A stretch of DNA of 64,000 bases from Salinicola halimionae (GCF_003206065.1 NZ_PZJQ01000002.1:198790-262789), one strand, 5' to 3'. Shown: positions 41,077 through 51,837, counted from the stretch's first letter. Numbers and translations: made by a program. The notes: generated by a model not told the origin, from the sequence alone.

Positions 41077-42459
41077 ATGACCCTCGACGTCGTGATACTG
41101 GCCGCCGGCCAAGGCACCCGCATGCGCTCGAAGACGCCGAAGGTGCTGCACAAGCTGGCGGGCCGCCCGCTGGTTCAACACGTCGTCGACACGGCGGCGG
41201 GGTTGGACAATGCCCGGTTGCACGTGGTGGTCGGCCACGGCGGCGAGACGGTGCGCGAGGCTTTGTCGGCCTCGACGTCGGACGATCGTGAACTCGCCTT
41301 CTGCGAGCAGACCGAACAGAAAGGCACCGGACACGCGGTGGCCCAGGCGCTCGACGGACTCGGTGACGGCAAGGTGCTGGTCCTCTACGGCGATGTGCCG
41401 CTGATCCAGGCCAGGACTCTCGACACGCTGCTCGAGGGCGTCGACGAGCAGCACATGGCGCTGTTGACGGTGACGCTCGACGACCCCACCGGCTACGGCA
41501 GGATCGTGCGCAACGGAAGCGATGCGGTCGTCGCCATCGTCGAACACAAGGATGCCGATGCCAAGCAGCGCACCATCCGCGAATGCAATACCGGGATCAT
41601 GGCGATGACCAGCGCACAGCTGCAGCGCTGGTTGCCCCAGCTTTCCGCCGAGAACGCCCAGGGCGAGTATTACCTGACCGATGTGATCGCCATGGCCGCT
41701 GCCGACGGCGTCGAGGTCAAGGCCGCGCAGCCGAGCTCGCCGGTCGAGGTCGAGGGGATCAACGATCGGCGCCAGCTGGCGTCACTGGAACGTGCCTTCC
41801 AGCATCGTCAGGCGGATCGATTGATGGCGGCCGGCGTCAGTTTCGCGGATCCGGAACGCTTCGATCTGCGTGGCGACGTCACCGTCGGCCGGGATATCCA
41901 GATCGACGTCAACGTGATCCTGGAAGGGCAGGTCACGCTGGAAGACGATGTCGTCATCGGTCCCAACTGCGTAATCAAGGACTCGATTCTGCGTCGAGGT
42001 GCCCTGGTGAAGGCCAACAGCCATCTTGAAGGTGTCGAGATGGGCGAGGGCAGCGACTGCGGACCGTTCGCACGCCTGCGTCCCGGTACTCGGCTCGGCG
42101 GCAGAGCGCATGTGGGTAACTTCGTCGAAACCAAGAACGCCACCCTGGGTGACGGCGTCAAGGCGGGCCACCTGAGCTATCTGGGTGATACCGAGATCGG
42201 CCGCGATACCAACATCGGCGCTGGCACCGTCACCTGCAACTACGATGGCATCAACAAGCATCGTACTCTGATTGGCGAGTGCGTCTTCGTCGGTTCCAAC
42301 AGCTCGCTGGTCGCCCCGGTCACCATTGGTAATGGCGCCACGATTGCCGCGGGTTCCACGATCACCCGTGCGGTGGCCGACGACGAGTTGGCGATCGGGC
42401 GCAGTCGTCAGGTCGTCAAGCAGGGCTGGCAGCGGCCGGTGAAGATGCCGAAGTCTTGA
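41077..42459 (+). CDS. glmU: Bifunctional GlcNAc-1-P uridyltransferase/glucosamine-1-P acetyltransferase
   Basis: 460 residues. The N-terminal nucleotidyltransferase has [18 protein letters not shown] at the start and GDVPLI near 105; the C-terminal half is a left-handed beta helix of hexapeptide repeats ending near residue 430 and contains [14 protein letters not shown]. Makes UDP-GlcNAc for peptidoglycan and LPS. The ATG at 41077 lies 8 bases after AAGGAT, favouring it over 41056. Confidence 0.97.
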   Translation: MTLDVVILAAGQGTRMRSKTPKVLHKLAGRPLVQHVVDTAAGLDNARLHVVVGHGGETVREALSASTSDDRELAFCEQTEQKGTGHAVAQALDGLGDGKVLVLYGDVPLIQARTLDTLLEGVDEQHMALLTVTLDDPTGYGRIVRNGSDAVVAIVEHKDADAKQRTIRECNTGIMAMTSAQLQRWLPQLSAENAQGEYYLTDVIAMAAADGVEVKAAQPSSPVEVEGINDRRQLASLERAFQHRQADRLMAAGVSFADPERFDLRGDVTVGRDIQIDVNVILEGQVTLEDDVVIGPNCVIKDSILRRGALVKANSHLEGVEMGEGSDCGPFARLRPGTRLGGRAHVGNFVETKNATLGDGVKAGHLSYLGDTEIGRDTNIGAGTVTCNYDGINKHRTLIGECVFVGSNSSLVAPVTIGNGATIAAGSTITRAVADDELAIGRSRQVVKQGWQRPVKMPKS

Positions 42460-42883
42460 TTCATTGTCTTTGGCGCTCATTCGAGTGAAAAGAGCTAACT
42501 ACTGACGAGGTCCTTACGACCCTTGTCGTCGTTATCGCGAGGGGAAAGCTCCTCGCGCTCCCCTTTTTCGCGCCACAGGCTCAATTAGCCCCGAGTCGAT
42601 CTTCGTCGACGCTTCGGGTCGGCGCGCAAGGACGTCCCTGTCCCGGCGCGCCTCTAGCGACCTGCTTCGCTAAAACATCCTGTCCCGCTTGCAGGCCGGA
42701 GCTGGCCATCCATGGCCAGCTCGTTCGGCGAACCAAACATCACTCAGATGTCTGGTTCGCCTTACCCATGTCGCTAGACCCGGCTTGCCGGTGGTCGCTC
42801 GGGTTGAGCCTGAGAGGCGCTATCGGGTGCTTCTTTCCGACAGATGTGGAAATCCTGCCGGTTTCCACTTCGTATCCTGGCAC
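42460..42883. other. Hairpin-rich gene-free region between glmU and the DUF1615 gene
   Basis: No convincing gene in 424 bases. Several strong inverted repeats are packed here: CGCGAGG/CCTCGCG (42536-42557) overlapping a terminator-like stem; GCTGGCC/GGCCAGC (42701-42720); and a long stem GGCGAACCA/TGGTTCGCC (42727-42735 and 42753-42761) with an inner ACATC/GATGT. GC-rich phrases such as GACGTCCCTGTCC and CATCCTGTCCCG resemble dispersed intergenic repeats, which I cannot confirm without the genome. Confidence 0.5.
42540..42568 (+). terminator. Probable terminator after glmU
   Basis: AGGGGA (42540-42545) / TCCCCT (42559-42564) followed by TTTT to 42568. An alternative stem CGCGAGG/CCTCGCG uses overlapping bases. 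Confidence 0.6.
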
Positions 42884-43984
42884 TTAACGTGCCATGCACT
42901 GCTGCCAGCGGTCGTCGACCCGCTTTGCAAACCACGCCGTGGTCAGGTTGCGGGTGATCTTGGGGCTCTCCAACTTGATGCCGGGTAACCGTGCGTAGGA
43001 GATGGGCTCGTTCTCCTGCTGCCGCGCCAGCGCATAGACTTTCTCGTAGAGGTCGGTCTGCTCGAAGTCGAGAGAATCCTCTTTTTCCAGTGCGTCGCGA
43101 ATATCACCGTCGTCCATGCCCAACCTGGCTTTCAGTGTGCGTACCGCCAATTCGGTCTGGCCTGCCTTGAGCGAGCCGGGAATAATCAGGTCACCATCCA
43201 GCGCCAGCGGAATACCGGAGAGTTGAGTGACGGCCGCCTGAAATGCGGCGTTACGGCTGGCGTACCAGCCGGCGTTGAAGTCGGCGAAGCGGTAAATGGG
43301 TTTGTCGTAATTGGCGGGATAGCCGAACAGGTGGGCAATGCCGAAATAGAGCCCGCCGCGCCGGGTGAATACCTCGTGACGGATCGAGCCATCGATCGGA
43401 TAGGGATAGTTCTCGGCGTGTTCTTGCGCGAAATCGACGCTGACCTGCATCGGGCCGCCGGTGTGCACCGGGTTAAGGCTGCCGAAGAGCTGGCGACCCA
43501 GCGGTGCCATGTCGATGAAATCCTCGAAGATCTCGCTCATCTCGCGCTCGGTGGTCACCGAATTCAAGCGCTGGTTGTAGGTCTTGCCGTTGGGTGATTC
43601 GAGATTCAGGCCGGCGTCGACCAGAAAACCGGGAACGTGTAGCGCGCTGGCGCGTCGGTCGATCTCCTGCCGGGCGATGGTCGAGAGATTGGGCACGCTG
43701 GGGTCGGCTCTGTAAGTCGACTCCTGCTCGATCACTGCCAGCACCGAGCAGAGATTGTCTCGAGTCGCGGGTAGATTCTGGGCCGAGAATGCAGCGGTGA
43801 TGTCCGTTGCCCAGCCATCACGGTCATCGGCGCTCGCCGGAATGAGTGTCACCAGCTCGCTTTTCACGCTCGCCGGACGCTGCTCGAAGCCGGGTTGCGG
43901 AGCCTGCGTGCTGCAGCCGGCCAGCAGGGTGACGACAAGCGCCGAGAGCCAGCGGTAGTTCGAATAAATCGTGGCTTTTTTCAT
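42884..43984 (-). CDS. DUF1615 lipoprotein
   Basis: 366 residues. The signal peptide ends at lipobox LLAGC (Cys24), so it is probably membrane-anchored in the envelope. The rest matches the DUF1615 type: VIEQESTYRADPSVPNL, NPVHTGGPMQVSV and FGYPANYDKPIYRFADFNAGWYASRN (shown in part). The ExS/GPMQVS pattern recalls lysozyme-like folds, but function is not established. Its ATG at 43984 overlaps the argE stop (ATGA), so it is translated with argE. Confidence 0.8.
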   Translation of the reverse strand: MKKATIYSNYRWLSALVVTLLAGCSTQAPQPGFEQRPASVKSELVTLIPASADDRDGWATDITAAFSAQNLPATRDNLCSVLAVIEQESTYRADPSVPNLSTIARQEIDRRASALHVPGFLVDAGLNLESPNGKTYNQRLNSVTTEREMSEIFEDFIDMAPLGRQLFGSLNPVHTGGPMQVSVDFAQEHAENYPYPIDGSIRHEVFTRRGGLYFGIAHLFGYPANYDKPIYRFADFNAGWYASRNAAFQAAVTQLSGIPLALDGDLIIPGSLKAGQTELAVRTLKARLGMDDGDIRDALEKEDSLDFEQTDLYEKVYALARQQENEPISYARLPGIKLESPKITRNLTTAWFAKRVDDRWQQCMAR

Positions 43985-45129
43985 GCGCTCAGATGCTCCA
44001 CCAGGCGCTGCATCATCGCATCGCAGCGTTCGAGCTGATCGAGGGCGATGAACTCGTCCGGCTTGTGACCCTGATCCATGCAGCCGGGGCCGCAAACCAC
44101 GGTGGGAATGCCGGCTTCATGAAACAGTCCGCCCTCGGTGCCGTAGGCAACGGTGCCGAAGTCATCGCGATCCGACAGGGTGGCGATCAATCGCGCCACG
44201 TCGCTCGTCGCCTCGGTCGTCAGCCCTGGATAAGCCTGTAGCGGCTCGAAGACGATATCGGTATCGGGTTCGACGGCGCGCATTTTGGGGATGAGTTCCT
44301 GGTCGGCGTAGTCGCGCATCTCGCGTTCGACATCATTGGCATCGAAGCCGGGCAGCGAGCGCACTTCCCAGTCGAAGCGACACTCAGACGGCACGATGTT
44401 GAGCGCTCGACCGCCCTCGATCACGCCGGTCTGGACGGTCGAAAAGGGCGGATAGAAGCGCTCGTCATGGCGGGCGGGATCGGCCAGACGCTCGCCGATC
44501 TCGTTGAGGCGAACGATCATCTTGGCGGCAGTTTCGATAGCGTTGACGCCCTCCGGTGCATAGGCGGAGTGGCAGGGCACACCATGCACGCGGCAGCGCA
44601 CGCCGAGCTTGCCCTTGTGACCCAGCACCGGCTTGAGCTCGGTCGGCTCGCCGATGATGCAGGCGAGCGGCTTGTGCGGTCTGCCTTCCAGCATCGAGAT
44701 GATCGAGCGCACGCCGAGACAGCCCACTTCCTCGTCATAGGAGAACGCCAGATGCACCGGCGTTTCGAGCTTCGCCGCCTTGTAGCTCGGCACCGCCGCC
44801 AGCACGCAGGCAATGTAGCCCTTCATGTCGGTGGTACCGCGGCCGTAAAGCTTGCCGTCGCGCTCGGTCATCTCGAACGTCGGTACGGTCCAAGGCTGGC
44901 CGTCGACCGGAACCACATCGGTGTGGCCGGAAAGCACCACGCCACCCCGATCAGTCGGGCCGATGGTTGCCCATAGATTGGCCTTGCTGCCCTCGTCGTT
45001 GTGAATCAGCTCGCTGTCGACGCCGTGCTGGGCGAGGTAATCGCGCACGAATTCGATCAGCGCGAGATTGGACTCGCGGCTGACTGTGGCGAAGCTGATC
45101 AGCTTGCCGAGGATCTCTTGGCTGGTCAT
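43981..45129 (-). CDS. argE: Acetylornithine deacetylase
   Basis: 382 residues of the M20 metallopeptidase family. Hydrolyses N-acetylornithine to ornithine in arginine synthesis. Metal-site motifs: SGHTDVVPVDGQPW (about 68), GRGTTDMKGY (about 98) and FSYDEEVGCLG (about 130); HKPDEF near the C-terminus. The ATG at 45129 behind AGAGA was chosen because the longer frame adds 23 residues unlike the family. Divergent from glmR. Confidence 0.92.
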   Translation of the reverse strand: MTSQEILGKLISFATVSRESNLALIEFVRDYLAQHGVDSELIHNDEGSKANLWATIGPTDRGGVVLSGHTDVVPVDGQPWTVPTFEMTERDGKLYGRGTTDMKGYIACVLAAVPSYKAAKLETPVHLAFSYDEEVGCLGVRSIISMLEGRPHKPLACIIGEPTELKPVLGHKGKLGVRCRVHGVPCHSAYAPEGVNAIETAAKMIVRLNEIGERLADPARHDERFYPPFSTVQTGVIEGGRALNIVPSECRFDWEVRSLPGFDANDVEREMRDYADQELIPKMRAVEPDTDIVFEPLQAYPGLTTEATSDVARLIATLSDRDDFGTVAYGTEGGLFHEAGIPTVVCGPGCMDQGHKPDEFIALDQLERCDAMMQRLVEHLSA

Positions 45130-45251
45130 GCGATGTCTCTTCGATTGTGGTTGTTGACTAGGCGAACCATGATGCCCAGCTCGTGTGGCAGTGACCACCG
45201 CGTCGTATCATTCCTTGGGTAAGCTTGACGAATTTTAGTGTTTGGATTTTG

Positions 45252-45323
45252 ATTCGCACCTGCTATCTTTCAAATCGAAAGCTAAAACGCGAAATTCGAA
45301 ACTTACTCTAATTTAATCGAAAC
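45252..45323 (+). promoter_or_regulatory. Direct-repeat operator array of the glmR-type gene
   Basis: AATCGAAAG (45273), ATTCGAAAC (45294) and AATCGAAAC (45315) recur at exactly 21-bp steps, and a degenerate ATTCGCACC lies one further step upstream (45252). The last copy ends 2 bases before the GlmR start codon, where no ribosome-binding site is visible. A DeoR-type oligomer on one face of the helix is the likely ligand. Confidence 0.65.
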
Positions 45324-45325
45324 CC

Positions 45326-46111
45326 ATGCCGAAACGCGACACCGCTCAGCGCCGTCACGCCATTCTTGCCTACGTCAACGAACATGGGGAAACCCCGGTC
45401 GAGACGCTGGCGAGTCGTTTCGCGATTTCCGAAGTGACGATCCGCAAGGATTTGAACACTCTGGAGCGCAGCGGCCTGTTGCTGCGTCGTTACGGCGGGG
45501 CGGCACCGTTGCCCCAGGAAATGCTCGCCGAGCCGGCACAGGCACTTTCCCCCTACAAGCAGGCCATCGCCCGGGCGGCGCGAGCGCGTATTCGCGAGCA
45601 CAACCGAATTATCGTGGATAGCGGCACCACCACGGCGGCGCTGATCGGCGAGCTGGGTGGCCTGCGCGGTCTGGTGGTGATGACCAATTCGCTCGCCGTG
45701 GCCGCGGCGCTGCGTGAACTGGAGTCGGAACCCGCGCTACTGATGACCGGCGGCACCTGGGACCCGCATTCGGAATCCTTCCAGGGCCAGGTCGCCGAGC
45801 AGGTATTGCGGGCCTACGATTTCGATCAGCTCTTCGTCGGTGCCGACGGCATCGACCTCGACCGCGGTACCACCACCTACAACGAGCTGTTCGGCCTGAC
45901 CCGGGTGATGGCCGAGGTCGCCCGCGAGGTGGTGGTGATGGTGGAAGCCGACAAGATCGGCCGCCGTATCCCCAATCTGGAACTTCCCTGGGCACGCATC
46001 GATACGCTCGTCACCGACTGGCGAATCGACGCCACGGCGGCAGAGGCCATCGAGCTCCAGGGCACGACGCTGGTGGTCGCGCCCGAGCCGGCCGGCCGAA
46101 CCGACGGATAA
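45326..46111 (+). CDS. glmR: DeoR-family regulator next to glmS (GlmR-like)
   Basis: 261 residues. The DeoR helix-turn-helix (ETPVETLASRFAISEVTIRKDL, shown in part, about 22-43) is followed by the DeoRC sugar-phosphate sensor domain (VDSGTTTAAL about 94; FVGADGIDL about 170; VEADKIGR). A DeoR-type gene sits in the same place before glmS in Pseudomonas and is called glmR, which is the basis for the symbol. It would sense an amino-sugar phosphate and control glmS. It ends 18 bases before glmS. Confidence 0.85.
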   Translation: MPKRDTAQRRHAILAYVNEHGETPVETLASRFAISEVTIRKDLNTLERSGLLLRRYGGAAPLPQEMLAEPAQALSPYKQAIARAARARIREHNRIIVDSGTTTAALIGELGGLRGLVVMTNSLAVAAALRELESEPALLMTGGTWDPHSESFQGQVAEQVLRAYDFDQLFVGADGIDLDRGTTTYNELFGLTRVMAEVAREVVVMVEADKIGRRIPNLELPWARIDTLVTDWRIDATAAEAIELQGTTLVVAPEPAGRTDG

Positions 46112-46129
46112 CTTTCAAGGACATCGATC

Positions 46130-47983
<1,854 letters not shown>

Positions 47984-48025
47984 GGGGAAAGCTTCAAATT
48001 GCCGCCACGGGAAACTGAAAATCAG

Positions 48026-48058
48026 GGCGGCTCCTGAATAACCCAGGAGCCGTCTTTT
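48026..48058 (+). terminator. Intrinsic terminator of glmS
   Basis: GGCGGCTCCTG (48026-48036) / CAGGAGCCGTC (48044-48054) with one G-U pair, followed by TTTT, 43 bases after the stop. Confidence 0.88.
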
Positions 48059-48102
48059 CAAGGCCTACGAATCATTCTCGGAATCGATCGATAGGAGGAG
48101 CT

Positions 48103-48939
48103 TCAGTGTCGATCGTCGGCATCCATCGGCACCAGTTCGTAAGCGATCTCTCCTCGCCGGACGCGGCCGGTACCATACGTATGCGAACCCGCCACCATCG
48201 TATCTTCCTCGACCAGCTGCTCGAGAAGTTCCAAGCGTGTGGCTACCGCACGCTCAGGATCCATGTCAGGGACCACACTCCAATGGGGGTAGTGGAACTG
48301 GAGCACCGACGAATGCATGAGATCCGCCCACATCAACATCTGCTGACCACGGTCTTCGATCATTACGCCGGTATGGCCGGGGGAATGACCATATAAAGGC
48401 ACGAATTTCAGTCCCGGCACGATGACGGCATTATCCGGCACGACCTTGATCCGTCCTTCGTACAGCTCGAGTACCGCCTTCGTGACTTTATGGTCGCCCA
48501 TATTGCCTTCGGGAACGTGTGATCCAGTCCAGAATGCCATTTCACTTTCGCCAACGTAAAGCTGCGCATTTCGATAGCGGGAGCGACCTTCCGGCGTCAG
48601 GAGTCCTCCGGTGTGATCCTTATGAAGATGCGTGATGATGATTCCCTCGACATCTTCAGGTGCGTAACCGATTGATCGTAATTGTTCGGGGACCTTTCCC
48701 CGCTCCGGCCCAGCTTCCTGACCGCACCCTGTATCGATGAGCCACAGATGATCTTGCCACTCGATGGCGAAGGCATGAAAGGGCTCTATCGAGGGCCCTT
48801 CTGGCGGAAGCCCAGCTTTCTGGTAGAGATGCCGGCCTTCTTCGGAGCGTGCTCCCGGTATGAAATCGGGTGTACATGGGTAAGTACCGTCGAGCAACCA
48901 TGTCATCTTAAATTTTCCGACCTGAAAAAATTTTGTCAC
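48103..48939 (-). CDS. MBL-fold metallo-hydrolase (lactonase-like)
   Basis: 278 residues with the metallo-beta-lactamase zinc motif THLHKDHTGG (about 101-110), a further ligand His in GHSPGHTG (about 183), ADLMHS and a final His in AGSHTYG. No signal peptide, so cytoplasmic. The pattern is compatible with N-acyl-homoserine lactonases but also with many other MBL hydrolases. The start is GTG at 48939 behind AGGAG at ideal spacing. An 18-bp palindrome lies 18 bases upstream. Confidence 0.8.
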   Translation of the reverse strand: MTKFFQVGKFKMTWLLDGTYPCTPDFIPGARSEEGRHLYQKAGLPPEGPSIEPFHAFAIEWQDHLWLIDTGCGQEAGPERGKVPEQLRSIGYAPEDVEGIIITHLHKDHTGGLLTPEGRSRYRNAQLYVGESEMAFWTGSHVPEGNMGDHKVTKAVLELYEGRIKVVPDNAVIVPGLKFVPLYGHSPGHTGVMIEDRGQQMLMWADLMHSSVLQFHYPHWSVVPDMDPERAVATRLELLEQLVEEDTMVAGSHTYGTGRVRRGEIAYELVPMDADDRH

Positions 48940-48956
48940 TTTGACTCCTGTGAATG

Positions 48957-48974
48957 ATCGATATCAATATCGAT
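48957..48974. promoter_or_regulatory. 18-bp palindrome upstream of the MBL hydrolase gene
   Basis: ATCGATAT-CA-ATATCGAT, perfect 8-base arms, ends close to the GTG start at 48939. Likely an operator; the regulator is not evident, as no regulator gene is adjacent to the hydrolase. Confidence 0.5.
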
Positions 48975-49104
48975 TTGAGCTGCGCTACAACACTAAATTC
49001 GACGTATGAAAGTGAGTAACAAGTATCAGAGCAGCAAACACCAAGCATATCAGCATGTAGTGTAGTTCAGTTGTCGATCGATCCAAATCCAGCCCAGCTC
49101 GCCG

Positions 49105-49220
49105 TCATCGCCAGTGAGCTATCGCTGTCATCACGATCTCCAGAGATTCTCGAGGAATATCCCGGGTGATGAAGACTAGCCGCGCCCGAAGATTCCGAAT
49201 AAGCGTTCAGCCAAGGCTGG
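49105..49220 (-). pseudogene. 3' fragment of a CobW-family GTPase gene
   Basis: On the minus strand the last codons read RLVFITRDIPRESLEIVMT before a stop at 49105, nearly matching the C-terminus of the intact GTPase at 60258 (RLVFITRDIPRESLESLMV). Upstream, LNAYSES in a different frame aligns with LDAWPDED of the intact protein, so a frameshift is likely, and then the similarity ends. No start or P-loop remains. It is the decayed tail of a second, diverged copy. Confidence 0.7.
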
Positions 49221-49259
49221 TAATTATCAGCGTGGCGTTATATTTGTCCCGAACCGATC

Positions 49260-50213
49260 TCAATGCGACGAGACGTAATCCGTCTTGGCGAACGCAGGGG
49301 GTATCGCGAAGTTCTCCCTCATCCGCTTCGCCTCGGCGGCTGGTGTCAATCCGAAAAGCCGTTTGAATTCCCGATTGAACTGCGAAGGGCTCGCATAACC
49401 CACGGCGTGGCAGGCGGTTTCCGCCGTCATGCCCTGACGCACCATCAGCAGGCGCGCCTGATGCAGTCGTGTGGATTTCACGTACTGCATCGGCGAGGTG
49501 TGGGTAATGGTTTTGAAGTGGTTGTGGAACGTGGGAACGCTCATGCCGGCTTCACCGGCCAGTTGCGACAAATCGAGCGGCTGGGCATAGGTCGCGTGAA
49601 TGCAGCGCAGCGCTTTGCCGATCTTTCCGAACTGCCCCCGCATCGCCAGCGCCGCTCTCATCGCATCGCCTTGTGCCCCGGTGAGCACGCGAAAATAGAG
49701 CTCCCGAACCAGCGCCGGGCCGAGAATCGTCGCCTCGAGCGGCTGGTTCATCGCTTCGAGAAAGCGCACCAGAGACGCCCGTAACGCCGGGTCCATGGGG
49801 CTGGACATCAAACTCTGCGGCGCACTCGGCCGTGCTGTTCCAGCATCGCGCTCGATCTGGATCATCAGCTCGGCGGCGAGCTGAAAATCCAGATGCATGT
49901 AAATGGCCAGCAGCGGATGTTCCCGCGTCGCCTCGGTTTCCATCGTGAAGGGCACCGGTACCGCGACCGCCAGGTAGTGCTGCTCGTCGTACAGATAAAC
50001 CTGGTCACCGAAAAAGCCCCGCTTTCGCCCCTGGCATACGATCACGATGCCAGGATCGTACAGAACCGGAGTACGCGATAAGGGGTGATCCGAGCGCAGG
50101 ATACGCACGTCGGGTAACGCGGTCAGGTTGTAGCCCTCGTCCGGCGCCAGCGCCCGAAGCAACGCCACCATGTGCTGCTGTTCAGCCGGTGGAGCGGGAA
50201 TGGTCTTGTTCAT
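49260..50213 (-). CDS. AraC-family transcriptional regulator
   Basis: 317 residues: an N-terminal cupin-like domain of the AraC_N type (PGIVIVCQGRKRGFFGDQVY, about 54-73) and a C-terminal double helix-turn-helix (LSQLAGEAGMSVPTFHNHFK; AVGYASPSQFNREFKRLFG). It is divergent from the SDR gene at 50327 with 113 bases between; GCGTGAAAT occurs twice there (50222 and 50271), 49 bases apart, as expected of AraC half-sites. It probably activates the SDR-cupin genes. No strong ribosome-binding site. Confidence 0.88.
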   Translation of the reverse strand: MNKTIPAPPAEQQHMVALLRALAPDEGYNLTALPDVRILRSDHPLSRTPVLYDPGIVIVCQGRKRGFFGDQVYLYDEQHYLAVAVPVPFTMETEATREHPLLAIYMHLDFQLAAELMIQIERDAGTARPSAPQSLMSSPMDPALRASLVRFLEAMNQPLEATILGPALVRELYFRVLTGAQGDAMRAALAMRGQFGKIGKALRCIHATYAQPLDLSQLAGEAGMSVPTFHNHFKTITHTSPMQYVKSTRLHQARLLMVRQGMTAETACHAVGYASPSQFNREFKRLFGLTPAAEAKRMRENFAIPPAFAKTDYVSSH

Positions 50214-50221
50214 GTCGTATC

Positions 50222-50279
50222 GCGTGAAATGATAAGAATAGGCAATAAAACAAGAACAATAAGCCTGAAAGCGTGAAAT
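50222..50279. promoter_or_regulatory. Repeated GCGTGAAAT in the AraC/SDR intergenic region
   Basis: GCGTGAAAT at 50222-50230 and 50271-50279 in the same orientation. Candidate binding half-sites for the adjacent AraC-type protein. Confidence 0.35.
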
Positions 50280-50326
50280 TCAAAGGCGTAATGTGCAGCT
50301 CTCACTGATTCATTGGAGCTATTGCC

Positions 50327-51160
50327 ATGTCGTCCAGCAAACTCATTCTCATCACCGGTGTCAGCAGCGGCTTCGGCCGGGCGCTGGCTCAGGAAGCGCT
50401 CGCTAACGGTCACCGCGTCGTCGGCACGGTGCGCAACGAACAGGCCAGGCAAGCGTTCGAGAAGCTCGACCCGGCGAACGCGTTGGGCCGGGTGCTCGAC
50501 GTGACCGACTTCGATGCCATCGACGGTGTCGTGGCCGACATCGAGGCGAGCGTCGGGCCGATCGACGTTCTCGTCAACAACGCCGGCTACGGCCACGAAG
50601 GGATCATGGAGGAGTCCACGCTGGCCGAGATGCGTCGCCAGTTCGACGTGAACGTATTCGGCGCGGTTGCCGTAACGAAGGCCGTATTGCCCTACATGCG
50701 TGCACGCCGTTGCGGGCATATCCTCAACATCACCTCGATGGGCGGCTTCATCACCATGCCGGGCATTGCCTATTACTGCGGCAGCAAGTTTGCGCTGGAA
50801 GGGATCTCCGAGGTGCTCGGCAAGGAAGTGAAGCCGTTCGATATCCACGTCACCGCCGTGGCTCCCGGCTCGTTTCGCACCGACTGGGCTGGCCGTTCGA
50901 TGTCCCGCACACCGCGCTCGATTCCCGACTACGACGCGCTGTTCGATCCGATCCGGCGTGCCCGCGAGGAGAAAAGCGGCCAACAGCTCGGCGATCCGGC
51001 AAAGGCTGCCCGCGCCATGCTGGCCGTCATCGCCAGCGAAACACCGCCGGCACATCTGCTGCTGGGCAGCGACGCGCTCGGACTGGTTCGCGATAAACTG
51101 TCAGCGATGAGCGACGAGATCCAGGCATGGGAAACGCTCACGCGTTCGACCGACGGCTGA
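50327..51160 (+). CDS. SDR-family oxidoreductase
   Basis: 277 residues, classical short-chain dehydrogenase: nucleotide motif TGVSSGFG (about 11-18), NNAG (about 84), catalytic Ser in NITSMGG and YYCGSK (YxxxK). An Arg at the end of the first strand region suggests NADPH use. TTGGAGC precedes the ATG. Likely target of the divergent AraC-type regulator; substrate unknown. Confidence 0.87.
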   Translation: MSSSKLILITGVSSGFGRALAQEALANGHRVVGTVRNEQARQAFEKLDPANALGRVLDVTDFDAIDGVVADIEASVGPIDVLVNNAGYGHEGIMEESTLAEMRRQFDVNVFGAVAVTKAVLPYMRARRCGHILNITSMGGFITMPGIAYYCGSKFALEGISEVLGKEVKPFDIHVTAVAPGSFRTDWAGRSMSRTPRSIPDYDALFDPIRRAREEKSGQQLGDPAKAARAMLAVIASETPPAHLLLGSDALGLVRDKLSAMSDEIQAWETLTRSTDG

Positions 51161-51323
51161 TGTTCGAAGCCGACTTACCTTGCGGTGTCGTTTCTTCTGG
51201 GAGCGACACCGATGCCTAACGCCGGTGCGATGCAGGTCCGTTTTGTCGCTTATCACCGGGCTGCAGAGGCTGACCGGCTCGCGGCTTTCATTCTAGCGTT
51301 AGCGCTACTTTCAGGAGGGTGTC

Positions 51324-51725
51324 ATGAAAATCAATCGTGTAGGAACACAGGCCTCGACGACGGGCCCGGAAGAGTACTTCACCGGCACCGTTCGCGTAGA
51401 CCCGCTATTCAGCGCCGAATCGCCCAGTCGTACCAGCGGCGCTGCGGTCACCTTCGAACCCGGCGCACGCACGGCGTGGCATACCCATCCCGCGGGGCAG
51501 ACATTGATCGTCACCGCTGGCTTCGGACGCGTTCAGCGAGACGGCGGTCCGATCGAGGAGATTCGCCCTGGCGACGTGGTCTGGTTCCCCGCTGGCGAGA
51601 AACACTGGCACGGTGCGGCGCCAGATATCGCGATGACCCACATCGCCATCCAGGAATCTATCGATGGCAGTCCGGTCACCTGGATGGAAAAGGTTCAGGA
51701 CGCGCAGTACGAAGGTAAGTCGTAG
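51324..51725 (+). CDS. Single-domain cupin protein
   Basis: 133 residues with both cupin motifs: [15 protein letters not shown] (about 53) and [16 protein letters not shown] (about 83-98), supplying three His and a Gln/Glu for metal binding. Proteins of this length and wording are often annotated as (R)-mandelonitrile lyase-like cupins, but the reaction is not determined. AGGAGGG precedes the ATG. It follows the SDR gene by 163 bases in the same direction. Confidence 0.82.
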   Translation: MKINRVGTQASTTGPEEYFTGTVRVDPLFSAESPSRTSGAAVTFEPGARTAWHTHPAGQTLIVTAGFGRVQRDGGPIEEIRPGDVVWFPAGEKHWHGAAPDIAMTHIAIQESIDGSPVTWMEKVQDAQYEGKS

Positions 51726-51837
51726 GCGGTCGTCCGCCAAGTGTCGGCTGACCCGGGTATCGGTAGCCGTGACAAGACGATGCTGCGGCATTCCAGTCGG
51801 CGGAGTCCGTGGGCGAGCGCAGGCTTTTTCAGAAAGC

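Larger units (their letters stand above)
48940..49259. other. Region between the MBL and AraC genes
   Basis: No intact gene in 320 bases. It holds the palindrome at 48957-48974, AT-richer DNA than its surroundings, and the CobW-type GTPase gene fragment at about 49105-49220. Confidence 0.6.

Noticed and set aside
42689-42988. 99-codon plus-strand frame after glmU
   Set aside because: It runs through hairpins and into the DUF1615 gene on the other strand, with no start signal or family resemblance.
51185-51718. 177-codon frame overlapping the cupin gene in another frame
   Set aside because: The cupin frame has both family motifs and a strong ribosome-binding site; this alternative is an Arg-rich shadow.
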